Source: Prolixibacteraceae bacterium (GTDB taxonomy: Bacteria > Bacteroidota > Bacteroidia > Bacteroidales > Prolixibacteraceae). Taken from it: a DNA stretch of 44,162 bases. Every line of letters starts with the position of its first letter. The stretch's first letter is position 1. Shown in pieces: positions 18,542 to 28,608 of the stretch. The translations under genes were made by a program, and so were the position numbers. Location of the stretch: the NCBI GenBank assembly GCA_016931385.1, contig JAFGEV010000334.1, positions 1 through 44,162 of the forward strand. The letters are read 5' to 3'. Under the pieces are notes generated by a model. That model searched no databases, was not told where the DNA came from, and was given only the letters and a program-made list of their open reading frames with translations.

Positions 18542-19765
18542 TTGAAAAGAGTTGTTATTTCTGGAATGGGAATTTACTCAACGATAGGCAAGAATGTTGA
18601 GGCGGTTAATAATTCTCTGTATAATGGTATATCGGGCATTGGCATTGATCCAAGACGTAAGGAATATGGGTTTCGTTCTGCCTTAACAGGAATTATTGAA
18701 AGGCCAAACCTTAAAGGATTATTATCGCGCCGCGAGCGCATTGGAATTCCCGAGCAAGGTGAATACGCCTACGTTGCAACCATGGAAGCTCTGGTTAATG
18801 CAAATATTGACCTTGACTTTTTAACCAAAAATGAAGTTGGCATACTCTATGGCAACGACAGTTCAACCATTCCAGTTATTGATGCCATTGATATTGTAAG
18901 AGCAAAAAAAGATACCACACTCATTGGTTCAGGCTCCATATTTCAGTCTATGAACTCAACCATTACCATGAATTTATCGGTAATATTAAAGTTGAGGGGC
19001 ATCAATTTAACCATTAGCGCCGCATGCGCCAGCAGTTCACATGCCATTGGTTTGGCTTATATATTAGTATCTCAAGGATTTCAGGACATCATTATTTGCG
19101 GTGGCGGGCAGGAAATCAATGCCGAGTCCATGGGTAGTTTTGACGGACTAAGTGCTTTTTCAACGCGAGAAGACGATCCAACTAAAGCCTCACGACCATT
19201 CGATAAAGATAGAGATGGACTGGTTCCAAGTGGAGGCGCAGCAACCGTAATTGTTGAAAGTCTGGAATCGGCACTTAAAAGAAGCGCCAATATTTTAGGC
19301 GAAATCAGAGGTTACGGATTCTCATCCAATGGCAATCACATTTCTGTGCCAAATGTAGAAGGCCCCAGAACTTCGCTTGAAAGAGCTCTGAAAAATGCCA
19401 GCTTAACCCCACGCGATATTGATTACATCAACGCACATGCCACATCAACGACTACTGGCGACATAAATGAAGGCAAAGCAATTTTGGATGTTTTTGGCGA
19501 TTGCAACACACCAATCAGTTCAACCAAATCAATGACTGGTCATGAAATGTGGATGGGTGGCACAAGCGAAATTATTTATTCTTTGCTGATGATGAAGAAT
19601 GGATTCATTGCACCAAACATAAACTTCAATGGTGCCGATGACGAATTGGCCCGATTAAACATCATACCAGAAACCAGAGAACAAAACATTGATACCATTT
19701 TATCAAATTCATTTGGTTTTGGTGGCACTAACTCGACTTTAATTGTTACAAGATTCAAAAAATAG
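18542..19765 (+). CDS. Beta-ketoacyl-ACP synthase (FabF-like) 2; TTG start
   Basis: VVISGMGIYSTIGKN N-terminus; SAACASSSHAIG; YINAHATSTTTGD; STKSMTGHEMW. Confidence 0.9.
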   Translation: MKRVVISGMGIYSTIGKNVEAVNNSLYNGISGIGIDPRRKEYGFRSALTGIIERPNLKGLLSRRERIGIPEQGEYAYVATMEALVNANIDLDFLTKNEVGILYGNDSSTIPVIDAIDIVRAKKDTTLIGSGSIFQSMNSTITMNLSVILKLRGINLTISAACASSSHAIGLAYILVSQGFQDIIICGGGQEINAESMGSFDGLSAFSTREDDPTKASRPFDKDRDGLVPSGGAATVIVESLESALKRSANILGEIRGYGFSSNGNHISVPNVEGPRTSLERALKNASLTPRDIDYINAHATSTTTGDINEGKAILDVFGDCNTPISSTKSMTGHEMWMGGTSEIIYSLLMMKNGFIAPNINFNGADDELARLNIIPETREQNIDTILSNSFGFGGTNSTLIVTRFKK

Positions 19766-19774
19766 AGAGATACC

Positions 19775-20014
19775 ATGCAAAGGGAAGAAATTGTTCAGAT
19801 TGTAAATCAATTTTTTGTTGAAGAATTTGAAATTGACGCGGATGCATTAAAACCAGAGGCTCAGTTGGTTCATGACTTGGGCATCGAAAGCCTTGATTTT
19901 GTTGACATTGTTGTCATCATTGAAAAGGAATTTGGATTTAAAGTGAAAAGGGAGGAAATGATCAACGTGAAAACCCTTGACGACATGTATAAATACATAG
20001 AAGAAAGAGTATAA
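19775..20014 (+). CDS. Acyl carrier protein 2
   Basis: 79 aa; LGIESLDFVDIVVIIEKEFGF phosphopantetheine site. Confidence 0.92.
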   Translation: MQREEIVQIVNQFFVEEFEIDADALKPEAQLVHDLGIESLDFVDIVVIIEKEFGFKVKREEMINVKTLDDMYKYIEERV

Positions 20015-20031
20015 GTCTCATTGTCGTGATT

Positions 20032-20928
20032 ATGGCGAAATGGTCTGGTAAAACAAGAGGTGGAGCCTTTGGTTATAGCTTCTTCATATTCTTAATAAAA
20101 CATGCAAATAGAAAAGTTACTTATTCTTTTATGAGAATTGTAGCTTTTTATTTTTTTTTGTTTTCCAGAAGTAAGTCCATCTTGTTTTATTTTCAGACAA
20201 TTCACGGATTATCTGGCAATCAGTTAAAAGCAGCGATATACAAGAATTACGTTCTTTTGGGTGAAGTTATTGTCGATAAAATAACTTTCATGGTTAAGCC
20301 CAAAACCAATTTTACTTTTAACTACGAGGGCGAGGATCATTTACGTCAGATGGCCACTTCGGGTAAAGGTGGCATGCTCATTGGCGCCCACATGGGCAAC
20401 TGGGAGCTGGCAGGTAATTTACTCGATCGCATTGATGTTAAAGTGAACATTGTTTTGATGGATGCTGAGCATGAAAAAATTAAAGCGCTTTTAGAACGAA
20501 ACAATATAGTGCGCAAGTTCAATGTGATACCAATAAAAGACGATTTTTCGCACCTATCGAAAATTAAGGAAGCCATTGCAAACAAAGAATTTGTGGTTAT
20601 GCACGGCGATCGTTTTGTGGAGGGTAATGGCGTTTCAACCGTCAATTTTTTAGGTCGAAAAGCTACTTTCCCAACCGGACCGCTTTACATCGCAAGTAAA
20701 TTTGGCGCTCCTGTTTCATTTGTTTACACCTTGAAAGAAAAGGCAACACATTATCATTTTTATGCCACCAAGCCTGAAATTTTTGAATACCCTAACAACC
20801 TGAAAACCAGGAAGGACGACATCACAAAAATGGTGGAGGCGTACGTTTCAAACTTAGAAGTAATTGTTAGAAAATATCCAACTCAATGGTTCAATTATTT
20901 CCCATTTTGGGAAGAAGAAAAAATATGA
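20032..20928 (+). CDS. LpxL/HtrB-like lipid acyltransferase
   Basis: HX4E-type motif GAHMGNWELAGNLL; MHGDRFVEG; WFNYFPFW; ATG 20032 preferred over GTG 20026. Confidence 0.85.
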   Translation: MAKWSGKTRGGAFGYSFFIFLIKHANRKVTYSFMRIVAFYFFLFSRSKSILFYFQTIHGLSGNQLKAAIYKNYVLLGEVIVDKITFMVKPKTNFTFNYEGEDHLRQMATSGKGGMLIGAHMGNWELAGNLLDRIDVKVNIVLMDAEHEKIKALLERNNIVRKFNVIPIKDDFSHLSKIKEAIANKEFVVMHGDRFVEGNGVSTVNFLGRKATFPTGPLYIASKFGAPVSFVYTLKEKATHYHFYATKPEIFEYPNNLKTRKDDITKMVEAYVSNLEVIVRKYPTQWFNYFPFWEEEKI

Positions 20929-22001
20929 ATATGAGTTTAAACTATGGTTCCGATGAAAAATCGGCTTTGCAATCAAAATATGACGCTCAAAAAATAGCCT
21001 TTGGCCCAATTATGTTTCAGGCTGCCAAGGCTTTGCGCGATTTGGGCATACTCGAATTAATTAAAAGCAAACGCAAGATAGGCATCACTCAGGAAGACAT
21101 TGCCGCCGAGTTGGACCTATCGGTTTATGGCGTTAAAGTATTGCTAGAGGCTGGTTTAAGCCTTGAATTGGTTAAAGTTGAAAACGACAATTACACAATC
21201 ACAAAAACCGGCTGGCATATTTTATCCGATGAGTTAACCCGTGTAAACATGGATTTTACTCACGATGTTAATTATTTGGGAATGTTTTCTTTAACCGAAT
21301 CCATAAAAACTGGCAAACCAACAGGTTTAAAAGTTTTTGGAGATTGGGATACCGTTTACGAAGGCCTGTCGCAACTTCCTGAAGAGGTTCAAAAGAGCTG
21401 GTTTGGATTCGACCACTTTTACTCCGATTTTGCTTTCCCTGAAGTGCTGCCATTGGTAATTACCAGCCAAGTTAAAAAAGTGCTGGATGTAGGCGGAAAC
21501 ACAGGTAAGTTTGCTATTAGGTGTGCCGCTTTTAACAAAGATGTGAAAGTTGAAATTATGGACCTACCCGGCCAGTTGAATAAAGCTTACGTAAACATCA
21601 AAGCACATGGTTTTGAAGATCGTATTTCGGGACGTCCATTAAACCTGTTGGATCACTCGGTGCCATTTCCAAAAGGAGCCGATGTTATTTGGATGAGCCA
21701 ATTCCTCGATTGTTTCTCGCAGGAAGATGTTTTGCAATTATTGCTTCGCGCCAAAAATGCCTTGAGCAATGGTGCTTCCCTTTACATTATGGAAACCTAT
21801 TGGGACAAGCAAAAATTTGAGGCGTCAACCTATAGTTTGCATGCTACAAGTCTCTATTTTACAAATATAGCTAACGGTTGCAGCCAAATGTACCACTCGC
21901 AAGATATGCTCAATTTAATTGAAAAAGCCGGCATGTATGTCGATCAATCATTTGAAGATATAGGCGTTAGTCACACGCTTTATAAGTGTATGGTTAAGTA
22001 A
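20925..22001 (+). CDS. SAM-dependent methyltransferase (O-methyltransferase-like, winged-helix N-terminus)
   Basis: KKVLDVGGNTGKFAIRC SAM motif; GITQEDIAAELDLSVYGVKVLLEAG helix-turn-helix-like dimerisation region; ATGA overlap. Confidence 0.85.
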   Translation: MNMSLNYGSDEKSALQSKYDAQKIAFGPIMFQAAKALRDLGILELIKSKRKIGITQEDIAAELDLSVYGVKVLLEAGLSLELVKVENDNYTITKTGWHILSDELTRVNMDFTHDVNYLGMFSLTESIKTGKPTGLKVFGDWDTVYEGLSQLPEEVQKSWFGFDHFYSDFAFPEVLPLVITSQVKKVLDVGGNTGKFAIRCAAFNKDVKVEIMDLPGQLNKAYVNIKAHGFEDRISGRPLNLLDHSVPFPKGADVIWMSQFLDCFSQEDVLQLLLRAKNALSNGASLYIMETYWDKQKFEASTYSLHATSLYFTNIANGCSQMYHSQDMLNLIEKAGMYVDQSFEDIGVSHTLYKCMVK

Positions 22002-22038
22002 TTGCGGTATCCGCAGCCAATTTTATAAACCTAACCTC

Positions 22039-22461
22039 ATGAATATTGAAGATATTGACATAAAAGAGCTTATTCCGCAGCGGGAACCTGTTGTGATGGT
22101 AGGCAAATTGTTGAGGGCCACCGAAAAATCGGTTACCACCGCTTTGGAAATATCGGCAACCAATATTTTTTGCCAAAACGGTTACTTTCAAGAGTGCGGG
22201 CTTATCGAAAACATTGCCCAAACCGCAGCCGCATTGAATGGCTATGCGGCATTATTGAAAAGCACCAAGGTTAAACTAGGTTACATTGGTGCCGTTAAGA
22301 ATTTGGTAATTCACACGTTGCCAGCCGTAAATTCTGTAATTGAGACTACTGTAAGCCTGGGAAACCAGGTTTTAAACGTTGATATTATTAAAGGGGTTAT
22401 CAGGCAGAATAACAGTGTTGTAGCCGAATGTGAGATGAAGATATTTGTGGATGAAAACTAG
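22039..22461 (+). CDS. 3-hydroxyacyl-ACP dehydratase-like hot-dog protein (ApeP/FabZ-like)
   Basis: IPQREPVVMVGKLL and GLIENIAQTAAAL pattern; lacks HFP His. Confidence 0.75.
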   Translation: MNIEDIDIKELIPQREPVVMVGKLLRATEKSVTTALEISATNIFCQNGYFQECGLIENIAQTAAALNGYAALLKSTKVKLGYIGAVKNLVIHTLPAVNSVIETTVSLGNQVLNVDIIKGVIRQNNSVVAECEMKIFVDEN

Positions 22462-22488
22462 ATTTTAAGTTTTAGAATTATAGATTGA

Positions 22489-22914
22489 ATGGAAAAACAG
22501 GAATTGATTAACACCACCGAAACCTACGTGCGTTTTAGCGAGGTTGACTCAATGGCAGTTGTTTGGCATGGAAATTACGTCAAATATCTTGAGGATGGCC
22601 GTGAAGCCTTTGGACGCGAGTTCGGCATGGGTTACAATGACGTTTTTGAAAAGGGTTTCATGACACCCATCGTTAAGCTCGACATCAATTATACCAAGCA
22701 AACCAAATACGGCGAGCAGGTGGTTATTGAAACCAAATTTGTGAGAACAGATGCGGCTAAAATCATTTTCGACTATAAAATTTGGCGCAAATCAGACAAT
22801 GCCGTTGTTTTAAAAGCCCGCAGCATTCAAGTGTTTATTGATTTAAAGGGGGAGATGGAAATTTCCAATCCTGAGTTTTATATTCAGTGGCAAAGAAAAT
22901 TTGGATTGCTGTAA
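22489..22914 (+). CDS. Acyl-CoA/ACP thioesterase, 4-hydroxybenzoyl-CoA thioesterase-like hot-dog
   Basis: RFSEVDSMAVVWHGNYVKYLEDGREAFGREFG motif. Confidence 0.9.
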   Translation: MEKQELINTTETYVRFSEVDSMAVVWHGNYVKYLEDGREAFGREFGMGYNDVFEKGFMTPIVKLDINYTKQTKYGEQVVIETKFVRTDAAKIIFDYKIWRKSDNAVVLKARSIQVFIDLKGEMEISNPEFYIQWQRKFGLL

Positions 22915-22941
22915 CCACAACTAAAACCATAATCAAACAAT

Positions 22942-24060
22942 ATGACAGTTTTTATAGAATCAAGCAATATAATTTCCTCACTTGGATTTACTACGAAAGA
23001 AAACTATAAAAATGTCTGTTCGGGTGTCTCTGGTCTTAAACGGTATGTGGACTCTCCTTTTTCTGATGTTCCCTTGCAGGCATCCATTATAGATCAGGAT
23101 CGTTTGCAACTGGAATCTGCCGAATTGACGGTAAATAAGGGTTATACAAAGTTTGAACAGATTTGCATTTTGTCGGTTTTCAAGGCGCTTCAAAATTCTG
23201 CCGTTGATATAAAATCACCCCGAACCATTCTCATTTTATCAACCACCAAAGGCAACATCGAATTGTTGGCCGATGCCGGTGCATTTTCGCCCGACCGAGT
23301 TTACCTCTGGAAAGCAGCCAACGTGATTGCCGGTTTCTTTGCTGCGTCAAATACCCCCCTCATTGTTTCAAATGCCTGTATTTCAGGGTTGTCGGCAATG
23401 CTTCTTGCAAAACGGCTAATTGCCTCCAAAAAGTACGATCATGCAGTGGTTGTTGGCGCCGATGTGATTTCAAAATTCATCGTTTCAGGTTTTCAGTCGT
23501 TCATGTCGCTAAGCCCATTGCCTTGCAAGCCGTTTGACGAAAAACGTGACGGATTGAGCTTAGGCGAGGCAGCTGCAACGGTTGTTATATCAAATAAATC
23601 AGCTCAGTCCTTTACCGAAATCGTTAATGGCTCCATCAACAACGATGCAAACCACATTTCCGGACCATCGCGTACTGGCGAAGGCTTGCTTGCTGCCATC
23701 AGTCACACACTTGGTGGCGAAGGGGTAGACCTTATTTCGGCACATGGTACCGCCACGCCCTACAACGATAACATGGAGGCCGTAGCTATTAGCAGGGCCG
23801 GATTAAACCAAACGCCTGTGAACAGTTTAAAGGGTTATTTTGGCCATACACTAGGAGCCGCAGGTCTTTTGGAATCCATCATCAGCATTGAAGCGATGAA
23901 AAACAACACCATCATAAAAACAATGGGTTTTGATACTATCGGCGTAACCGAGCCAATAACCATTGTAAATATCACCAGCCATCAAAATATTAACTCAGTA
24001 CTGAAACTGGCCTCTGGTTTTGGAGGATGCAACGCGGCAGTGTTACTCAAAAAAATATAA
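22942..24060 (+). CDS. Beta-ketoacyl-ACP synthase 3
   Basis: VSNACISGLSAMLLA active-site Cys; SAHGTATPYND; YFGHTLGAAGLLE. Confidence 0.88.
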   Translation: MTVFIESSNIISSLGFTTKENYKNVCSGVSGLKRYVDSPFSDVPLQASIIDQDRLQLESAELTVNKGYTKFEQICILSVFKALQNSAVDIKSPRTILILSTTKGNIELLADAGAFSPDRVYLWKAANVIAGFFAASNTPLIVSNACISGLSAMLLAKRLIASKKYDHAVVVGADVISKFIVSGFQSFMSLSPLPCKPFDEKRDGLSLGEAAATVVISNKSAQSFTEIVNGSINNDANHISGPSRTGEGLLAAISHTLGGEGVDLISAHGTATPYNDNMEAVAISRAGLNQTPVNSLKGYFGHTLGAAGLLESIISIEAMKNNTIIKTMGFDTIGVTEPITIVNITSHQNINSVLKLASGFGGCNAAVLLKKI

Positions 24061-24064
24061 CAAG

Positions 24065-24616
24065 GTGGACGTATTTAAACATATAGAAATTAAAGAAGGC
24101 TCCATCTACGAAGATGGCGTTCAGATTGAATCTTTTACTGATACAGATGATTTTTCGGCATTTGCGAAGTATCTATACAAACAGTTGGAAATAACGTATC
24201 CCAAGTTTTACAAGATGTCGAACATGTCCAAGCTTGGTTTTTTGGCTACTGAGTTTCTGTTGCAGAATTTTGAAATTTCAGATGACGAAAAGTGTCGTGT
24301 TGCTTTAGCTTTAGCATGCAAATCGTCATCGCTTAATACCGATACCGAATACCAAAAATCCATCGCTGATGTTCCAAGTCCGGCATTGTTTGTTTACACC
24401 TTGCCGAATATTGTAACAGGAGAAATTTGCATCCGAAATGGTTTCAAAGGTGAAGAAATCATGCTAGTTCAGGAAAAATTCGACCGGGAATTTATGTTTC
24501 AGTACGCGCAAATTCTTTTCGATGAAGGACACACCAATTTATGCGTGACCGGCTTTATCGACTATGACGAGAATAATATCTATTTTGCAAGCCTCTTTTT
24601 AATCAGTAACAAGTGA
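24065..24616 (+). CDS. Half-length ketosynthase-like protein (Ketoacyl-synt_2-like), GTG start inferred
   Basis: YKMSNMSKLGFLATEFLLQ, SPALFVYTLPNIVTGEICIRNGFKGE pattern; no Cys at expected site; no C-terminal KS half. Confidence 0.6.
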   Translation: MDVFKHIEIKEGSIYEDGVQIESFTDTDDFSAFAKYLYKQLEITYPKFYKMSNMSKLGFLATEFLLQNFEISDDEKCRVALALACKSSSLNTDTEYQKSIADVPSPALFVYTLPNIVTGEICIRNGFKGEEIMLVQEKFDREFMFQYAQILFDEGHTNLCVTGFIDYDENNIYFASLFLISNK

Positions 24617-24641
24617 TATTTTTTATTGATAAAGACCCCCT

Positions 24642-24899
24642 ATGAACGCAGATTTAGTTGAAAAATTGAAAGTTGAACTTATTGAACAACTTAACCTTGA
24701 AGAAATAACCCCTGATGAGATTGATGCTGCCGCGCCCCTTTTTGGCGATGGCTTAGGCTTGGACTCAATTGATGCGCTTGAGATAATTGTGCTTCTGGAA
24801 AAGGAGTATGGCATAAAAATCACCGATCAAGCTTTAGGCAAGGAAGCCATGCAATCGATTAATTCACTGGCGGCATTCATCAAGAGTAATAGCAAGTAA
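24642..24899 (+). CDS. Acyl carrier protein 3 (paralogue of ACP1)
   Basis: 85 aa; GLGLDSIDALEIIVLLEKEYGIKI. Confidence 0.93.
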   Translation: MNADLVEKLKVELIEQLNLEEITPDEIDAAAPLFGDGLGLDSIDALEIIVLLEKEYGIKITDQALGKEAMQSINSLAAFIKSNSK

Positions 24900-24905
24900 A
24901 CGGCT

Positions 24906-26102
24906 ATGCAAAAGGAGATCTTGATAACCGGATTAGGAGTAATTTCTGCTATTGGTAATTCAGTGGCAGAAAATTTGGCGTCTTTAAAATCAGGGAAGTC
25001 AGGTATTGATAAGATCCAATTTTTGCAGACCATCCACAAAGATACCTTTAAAGTCGGCGAGGTGAAACTGTCGAACCTGCAGATGTGCGACCTGCTGGGT
25101 CTCTCGGCCAACGACTATAAAAAGCAGACGCGCACCAGCTTGCTGGCCATTATGGCTGCGAAGGAAGCTCTGCAAAGTGCCGGTTTGGCGCCAGATGGTT
25201 TGAATAGGCGGATTGGGGTGGTTTCAGCCACTACCGTTGGGGGAATGGACAAAACCGAACTTGAGTATGCCGACAGGAATTTCGATTCCGGCTTTATTCA
25301 AACCCATCCCAGTGGCGACTCCACCGACAGCATTGCCGAATATTTGAAGATTGGTGGTTACCGAACCACCATTTCAACGGCCTGTTCATCAGCCGCTAAT
25401 GCCATTATACACGCTGCCAAATTAATCCAGCACGGATATTTGGATATGGCGCTTGTGGGAGGTACTGATGCCTTGTCGAAATTCACACTAAACGGATTCA
25501 ATTCGCTGATGATTCTCGACAAAGATTTCTGCAAGCCATTTGACCAAAACAGACAAGGCTTGAATTTGGGCGAAGGAGCTGGTTTTTTGATAATTGAATC
25601 GGTCGAATCGGCTAAAAAACGACATGCAAAGGTGTTTTGCAAGTTGGCCGGCTTTGCCAATACCAACGATGCCTATCATCAAACGGCTTCTTCGCCCGAA
25701 GGGGAAGGCGCTTATAGGGCCATGCAGGAAGCTTTGAAAATGAGTGGACTCAACATTGGCGACATCGACTATATTAACGTGCATGGAACAGGAACCAACA
25801 ACAACGACCTTTCGGAAGGTGTGGCCTTAAAACATATTTTTGGCGATCACCTGCCGCCATTCAGCTCCACGAAATCCTTTACCGGTCACACCCTAGGTGC
25901 AGCAGCCGGCATTGAAGCCGTTTTTTCAATTCTTGCCATTTTACATGGAATTGTTTATCCAAATTTGAACTTCACCACAGCCATGGAAGAATTGGGTATT
26001 TATCCACAAACAGAGTTAATTACAGATTGCAACATTCAACATGTACTTTCTAATTCCTTTGGTTTTGGAGGAAACAATTCAACACTGGTTTTTTCAAAAT
26101 AG
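24906..26102 (+). CDS. Beta-ketoacyl-ACP synthase (FabF-like), module 2
   Basis: ILITGLGVISAIGNS; STACSSAANAI; YINVHGTGTNNND; SFTGHTLGAAAG. Confidence 0.93.
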   Translation: MQKEILITGLGVISAIGNSVAENLASLKSGKSGIDKIQFLQTIHKDTFKVGEVKLSNLQMCDLLGLSANDYKKQTRTSLLAIMAAKEALQSAGLAPDGLNRRIGVVSATTVGGMDKTELEYADRNFDSGFIQTHPSGDSTDSIAEYLKIGGYRTTISTACSSAANAIIHAAKLIQHGYLDMALVGGTDALSKFTLNGFNSLMILDKDFCKPFDQNRQGLNLGEGAGFLIIESVESAKKRHAKVFCKLAGFANTNDAYHQTASSPEGEGAYRAMQEALKMSGLNIGDIDYINVHGTGTNNNDLSEGVALKHIFGDHLPPFSSTKSFTGHTLGAAAGIEAVFSILAILHGIVYPNLNFTTAMEELGIYPQTELITDCNIQHVLSNSFGFGGNNSTLVFSK

Positions 26103-26105
26103 ATT

Positions 26106-27119
26106 ATGGGTATATACATTAAGTCATCGGAATCAATTTCGTCGCAGGATACTTTTGATAAAAAAGAGGTGCTGATTGACATTATTAACCATGATGGAGA
26201 TTATCAGCAATGTATTTTACCTGATTTTAAGCAATACATAGATGCCAAATTGTTGAGGCGAATGAGCAAGATTCTTAAGATGGGCGTTTCTTCGGCCAAG
26301 TCGTGTTTGGGTAAGGCAGGACTTGAAGTTCCCGATGCCATTCTTGTGGGAACCGGTTTGGGCTGTATAAACGATACCGCCAAATTCTTGAATCTTATTA
26401 TCGACAACGATGAGCAGTTGCTCAACCCAACGCCGTTTATTCAATCAACCCACAATACCATTTCGGGCCAGATAGCGCTGTTGATTAAGTGCAAAAAGTA
26501 CAACTTAACCTTTACGCAAAAAACCATTTCGTTTGAAACGGCCTTGCTGGATGCCTCCATGCTTCTGAAGGACAACGTTGCCACCAACGCATTGGTGGGA
26601 GGTGTTGATGAAATGAATAACCTTGCCTTCGAGCTGATTAAGGCTTCTGGTTGTGAATCGTCTGGTCATTCATCTGAGGGCTCAACATTTTTTGTGTTGA
26701 GCAACGAAAAAGGAGCTTCAACCGTTGAGTTGACCGATGTCACCATCATCAACCGGGTGCGCGATCTGGTTGATTTGCAGAACCAATTGTCACAATTTTT
26801 ATCGCGTAGCAATTTGAAATTCGACGATGTGGATGTGGTTGTTTCGGGCATGACGGGCGATGCTAAAGGTGATGGTAGTTACAAGGAAGTCAATGGCTGG
26901 TTTTCAAAAAGTAACATCACAAAATACAAGCACCTTGTGGGCGATTACTACACTGCTTCCGCTTTTGGCATCTTCCTGGCAAATGACTTGCTCGCAAATA
27001 ACAGGATTCCTGAATCAGTTGTCGCTACAAAAGTAAGCCGGCCAAGTATAAAGCGAGTTCTGGTTTTTAACCATTCAATGGATAAGGATTTTTCTTTTGT
27101 ATTATTATCGAAATGCTAA
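26106..27119 (+). CDS. Ketosynthase-like chain length factor homologue, module 2
   Basis: Aligns by eye with the 8149-9213 protein (LLRRMSKILKMG / PTPFIQSTHNTISGQIAL); no active-site Cys (TQKTISFETALLDA). Confidence 0.8.
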   Translation: MGIYIKSSESISSQDTFDKKEVLIDIINHDGDYQQCILPDFKQYIDAKLLRRMSKILKMGVSSAKSCLGKAGLEVPDAILVGTGLGCINDTAKFLNLIIDNDEQLLNPTPFIQSTHNTISGQIALLIKCKKYNLTFTQKTISFETALLDASMLLKDNVATNALVGGVDEMNNLAFELIKASGCESSGHSSEGSTFFVLSNEKGASTVELTDVTIINRVRDLVDLQNQLSQFLSRSNLKFDDVDVVVSGMTGDAKGDGSYKEVNGWFSKSNITKYKHLVGDYYTASAFGIFLANDLLANNRIPESVVATKVSRPSIKRVLVFNHSMDKDFSFVLLSKC

Positions 27120-27874
27120 GTTTATTTTTTACAACCATCGTTTTCACCCTTTTGTCGGCAGTGGTTTTTATACTGCCGCTTTCGTTTGGGGTAAAAGGGG
27201 CTGTTTTTATTGCGCTCCTGTTAATTGGCTTATCTGTCATGGTATGGGCATCAACAAATATCCGTTCGGGTGTTTACCTTAAAACCATCAACAGTAATCC
27301 CCGACACATCAATGAAGTGGCCATTACTTTTGATGACGGTCCCGATGGCGATCAAACTCCGCGAATACTCGATTTGCTTGAAAAGTACGATGCCAAAGCC
27401 ACGTTTTTTGTCATCGGCCGAAAGGCCAAAGAAAACCTGCCAGTATTAAACCGAATGGTTCAGAAAGGCCACATCATTGGAAATCATTCTTACGGACATT
27501 CCAATTGGTTTCCTTTTAAAACAGTTCAAACCATACGGCGGGAAATTTTGGAAACCCGTGCCATCATTGAACAGGTAATCAAAAAACCAAACAGCTACTT
27601 CAGGCCACCGTTTGGCATTTTGAACCCTAATATTGCAAGGGCATTGGCTAATTTGGATTTTTTAACCGTGGGTTGGACCATTCGTTCGCTGGACACCCAA
27701 AATGAGGAGGCCAAAATCGTTTTCAACCGCATCATAAAAAAAATGAAGGGTGGCGACATCATCCTTTTGCACGACACCTCCAAAAATATTTTGGGTATTT
27801 TGGAAAAATTGCTTGTATATTTATCTGATAATGAAATAAAAGCTGTGACCATTGATGAGCTAATGAAAGACTAG
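27113..27874 (+). CDS. Polysaccharide deacetylase family protein
   Basis: AITFDDGPDGDQTPRIL; GNHSYGHSNW; RPPFGI; LLHD. Confidence 0.92.
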   Translation: MLSLFFTTIVFTLLSAVVFILPLSFGVKGAVFIALLLIGLSVMVWASTNIRSGVYLKTINSNPRHINEVAITFDDGPDGDQTPRILDLLEKYDAKATFFVIGRKAKENLPVLNRMVQKGHIIGNHSYGHSNWFPFKTVQTIRREILETRAIIEQVIKKPNSYFRPPFGILNPNIARALANLDFLTVGWTIRSLDTQNEEAKIVFNRIIKKMKGGDIILLHDTSKNILGILEKLLVYLSDNEIKAVTIDELMKD

Positions 27875-27885
27875 AACTGAGAGAA

Positions 27886-27954
27886 ATGAAACGAACCATT
27901 AGCAAGCTTTTCTCACACAGGGGAATGACTCAGTGGTGAGTTTCATGTGACCAT
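27886..27954 (+). promoter_or_regulatory. Leader element copy 3 (compact form) upstream of lolA
   Basis: ATGAAACGAACCATTAGCAAGC...CAGTGGTGAGTTTCATGTGACC; ACCA(27895-27898)/TGGT(27934-27937); GAC ends 24 nt before ATG at 27976. Confidence 0.6.
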
Positions 27955-27975
27955 TAAAAAACAAATTTAAGACAC

Positions 27976-28608
27976 ATGAAACATATTTTATTCTTACTAT
28001 TTTTATTTACCAGCCTTGCAGCCCATTCGCAAATAGCAGGTTATACCAAAATTACCGACTATTCAATCCTTGAGCAAGAAATCAACAACAACTCCAATAA
28101 AATCAACTCTATAAAAAGTGATTTTATTCAGGAAAAGAAGATTGATTACCTAGATGTTGTCATCGAGAGCAAAGGCAAATTCTGGTACAAAAAGGAGAGT
28201 TACCTAAGGTGGGAATACAATGAGCCATTTAAGTACCTGATTGCCATTGCTAACGGTAAATTTTCAATTCAGGACAATGGCAAAGTGAGCGTTTATGATG
28301 TATCCACCAATGTGGTTTTTAAGGAAATTAACGATTTGATTTTGAGCATTGCAAAAGGCAACATGATTAAAGACAATAAGTTTACAATTGATGCTTATGA
28401 AAACAAAACCTCGTACTTACTAAAACTCACCCCAAAAGATGAGAAAATGCGAAAGTTTATTCAGAACACCGAAGTGTTCATTTCCAAAGCAGATTTATCG
28501 GCAACCAAGGTCATCATGCGCGAATCGGCCACGGATTACACCGTAATATCGTTTGTAAACAAAAAAATGAATGATGAAATTCCTGATACCATTTTTATTA
28601 TTAAGTAG
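27976..28608 (+). CDS. lolA: Outer membrane lipoprotein carrier protein LolA-like
   Basis: Signal peptide; SIKSDFIQEKKIDYLDVVIESKGKFWYKKESYLRWEYNEPFKYLI pattern. Confidence 0.88.
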   Translation: MKHILFLLFLFTSLAAHSQIAGYTKITDYSILEQEINNNSNKINSIKSDFIQEKKIDYLDVVIESKGKFWYKKESYLRWEYNEPFKYLIAIANGKFSIQDNGKVSVYDVSTNVVFKEINDLILSIAKGNMIKDNKFTIDAYENKTSYLLKLTPKDEKMRKFIQNTEVFISKADLSATKVIMRESATDYTVISFVNKKMNDEIPDTIFIIK

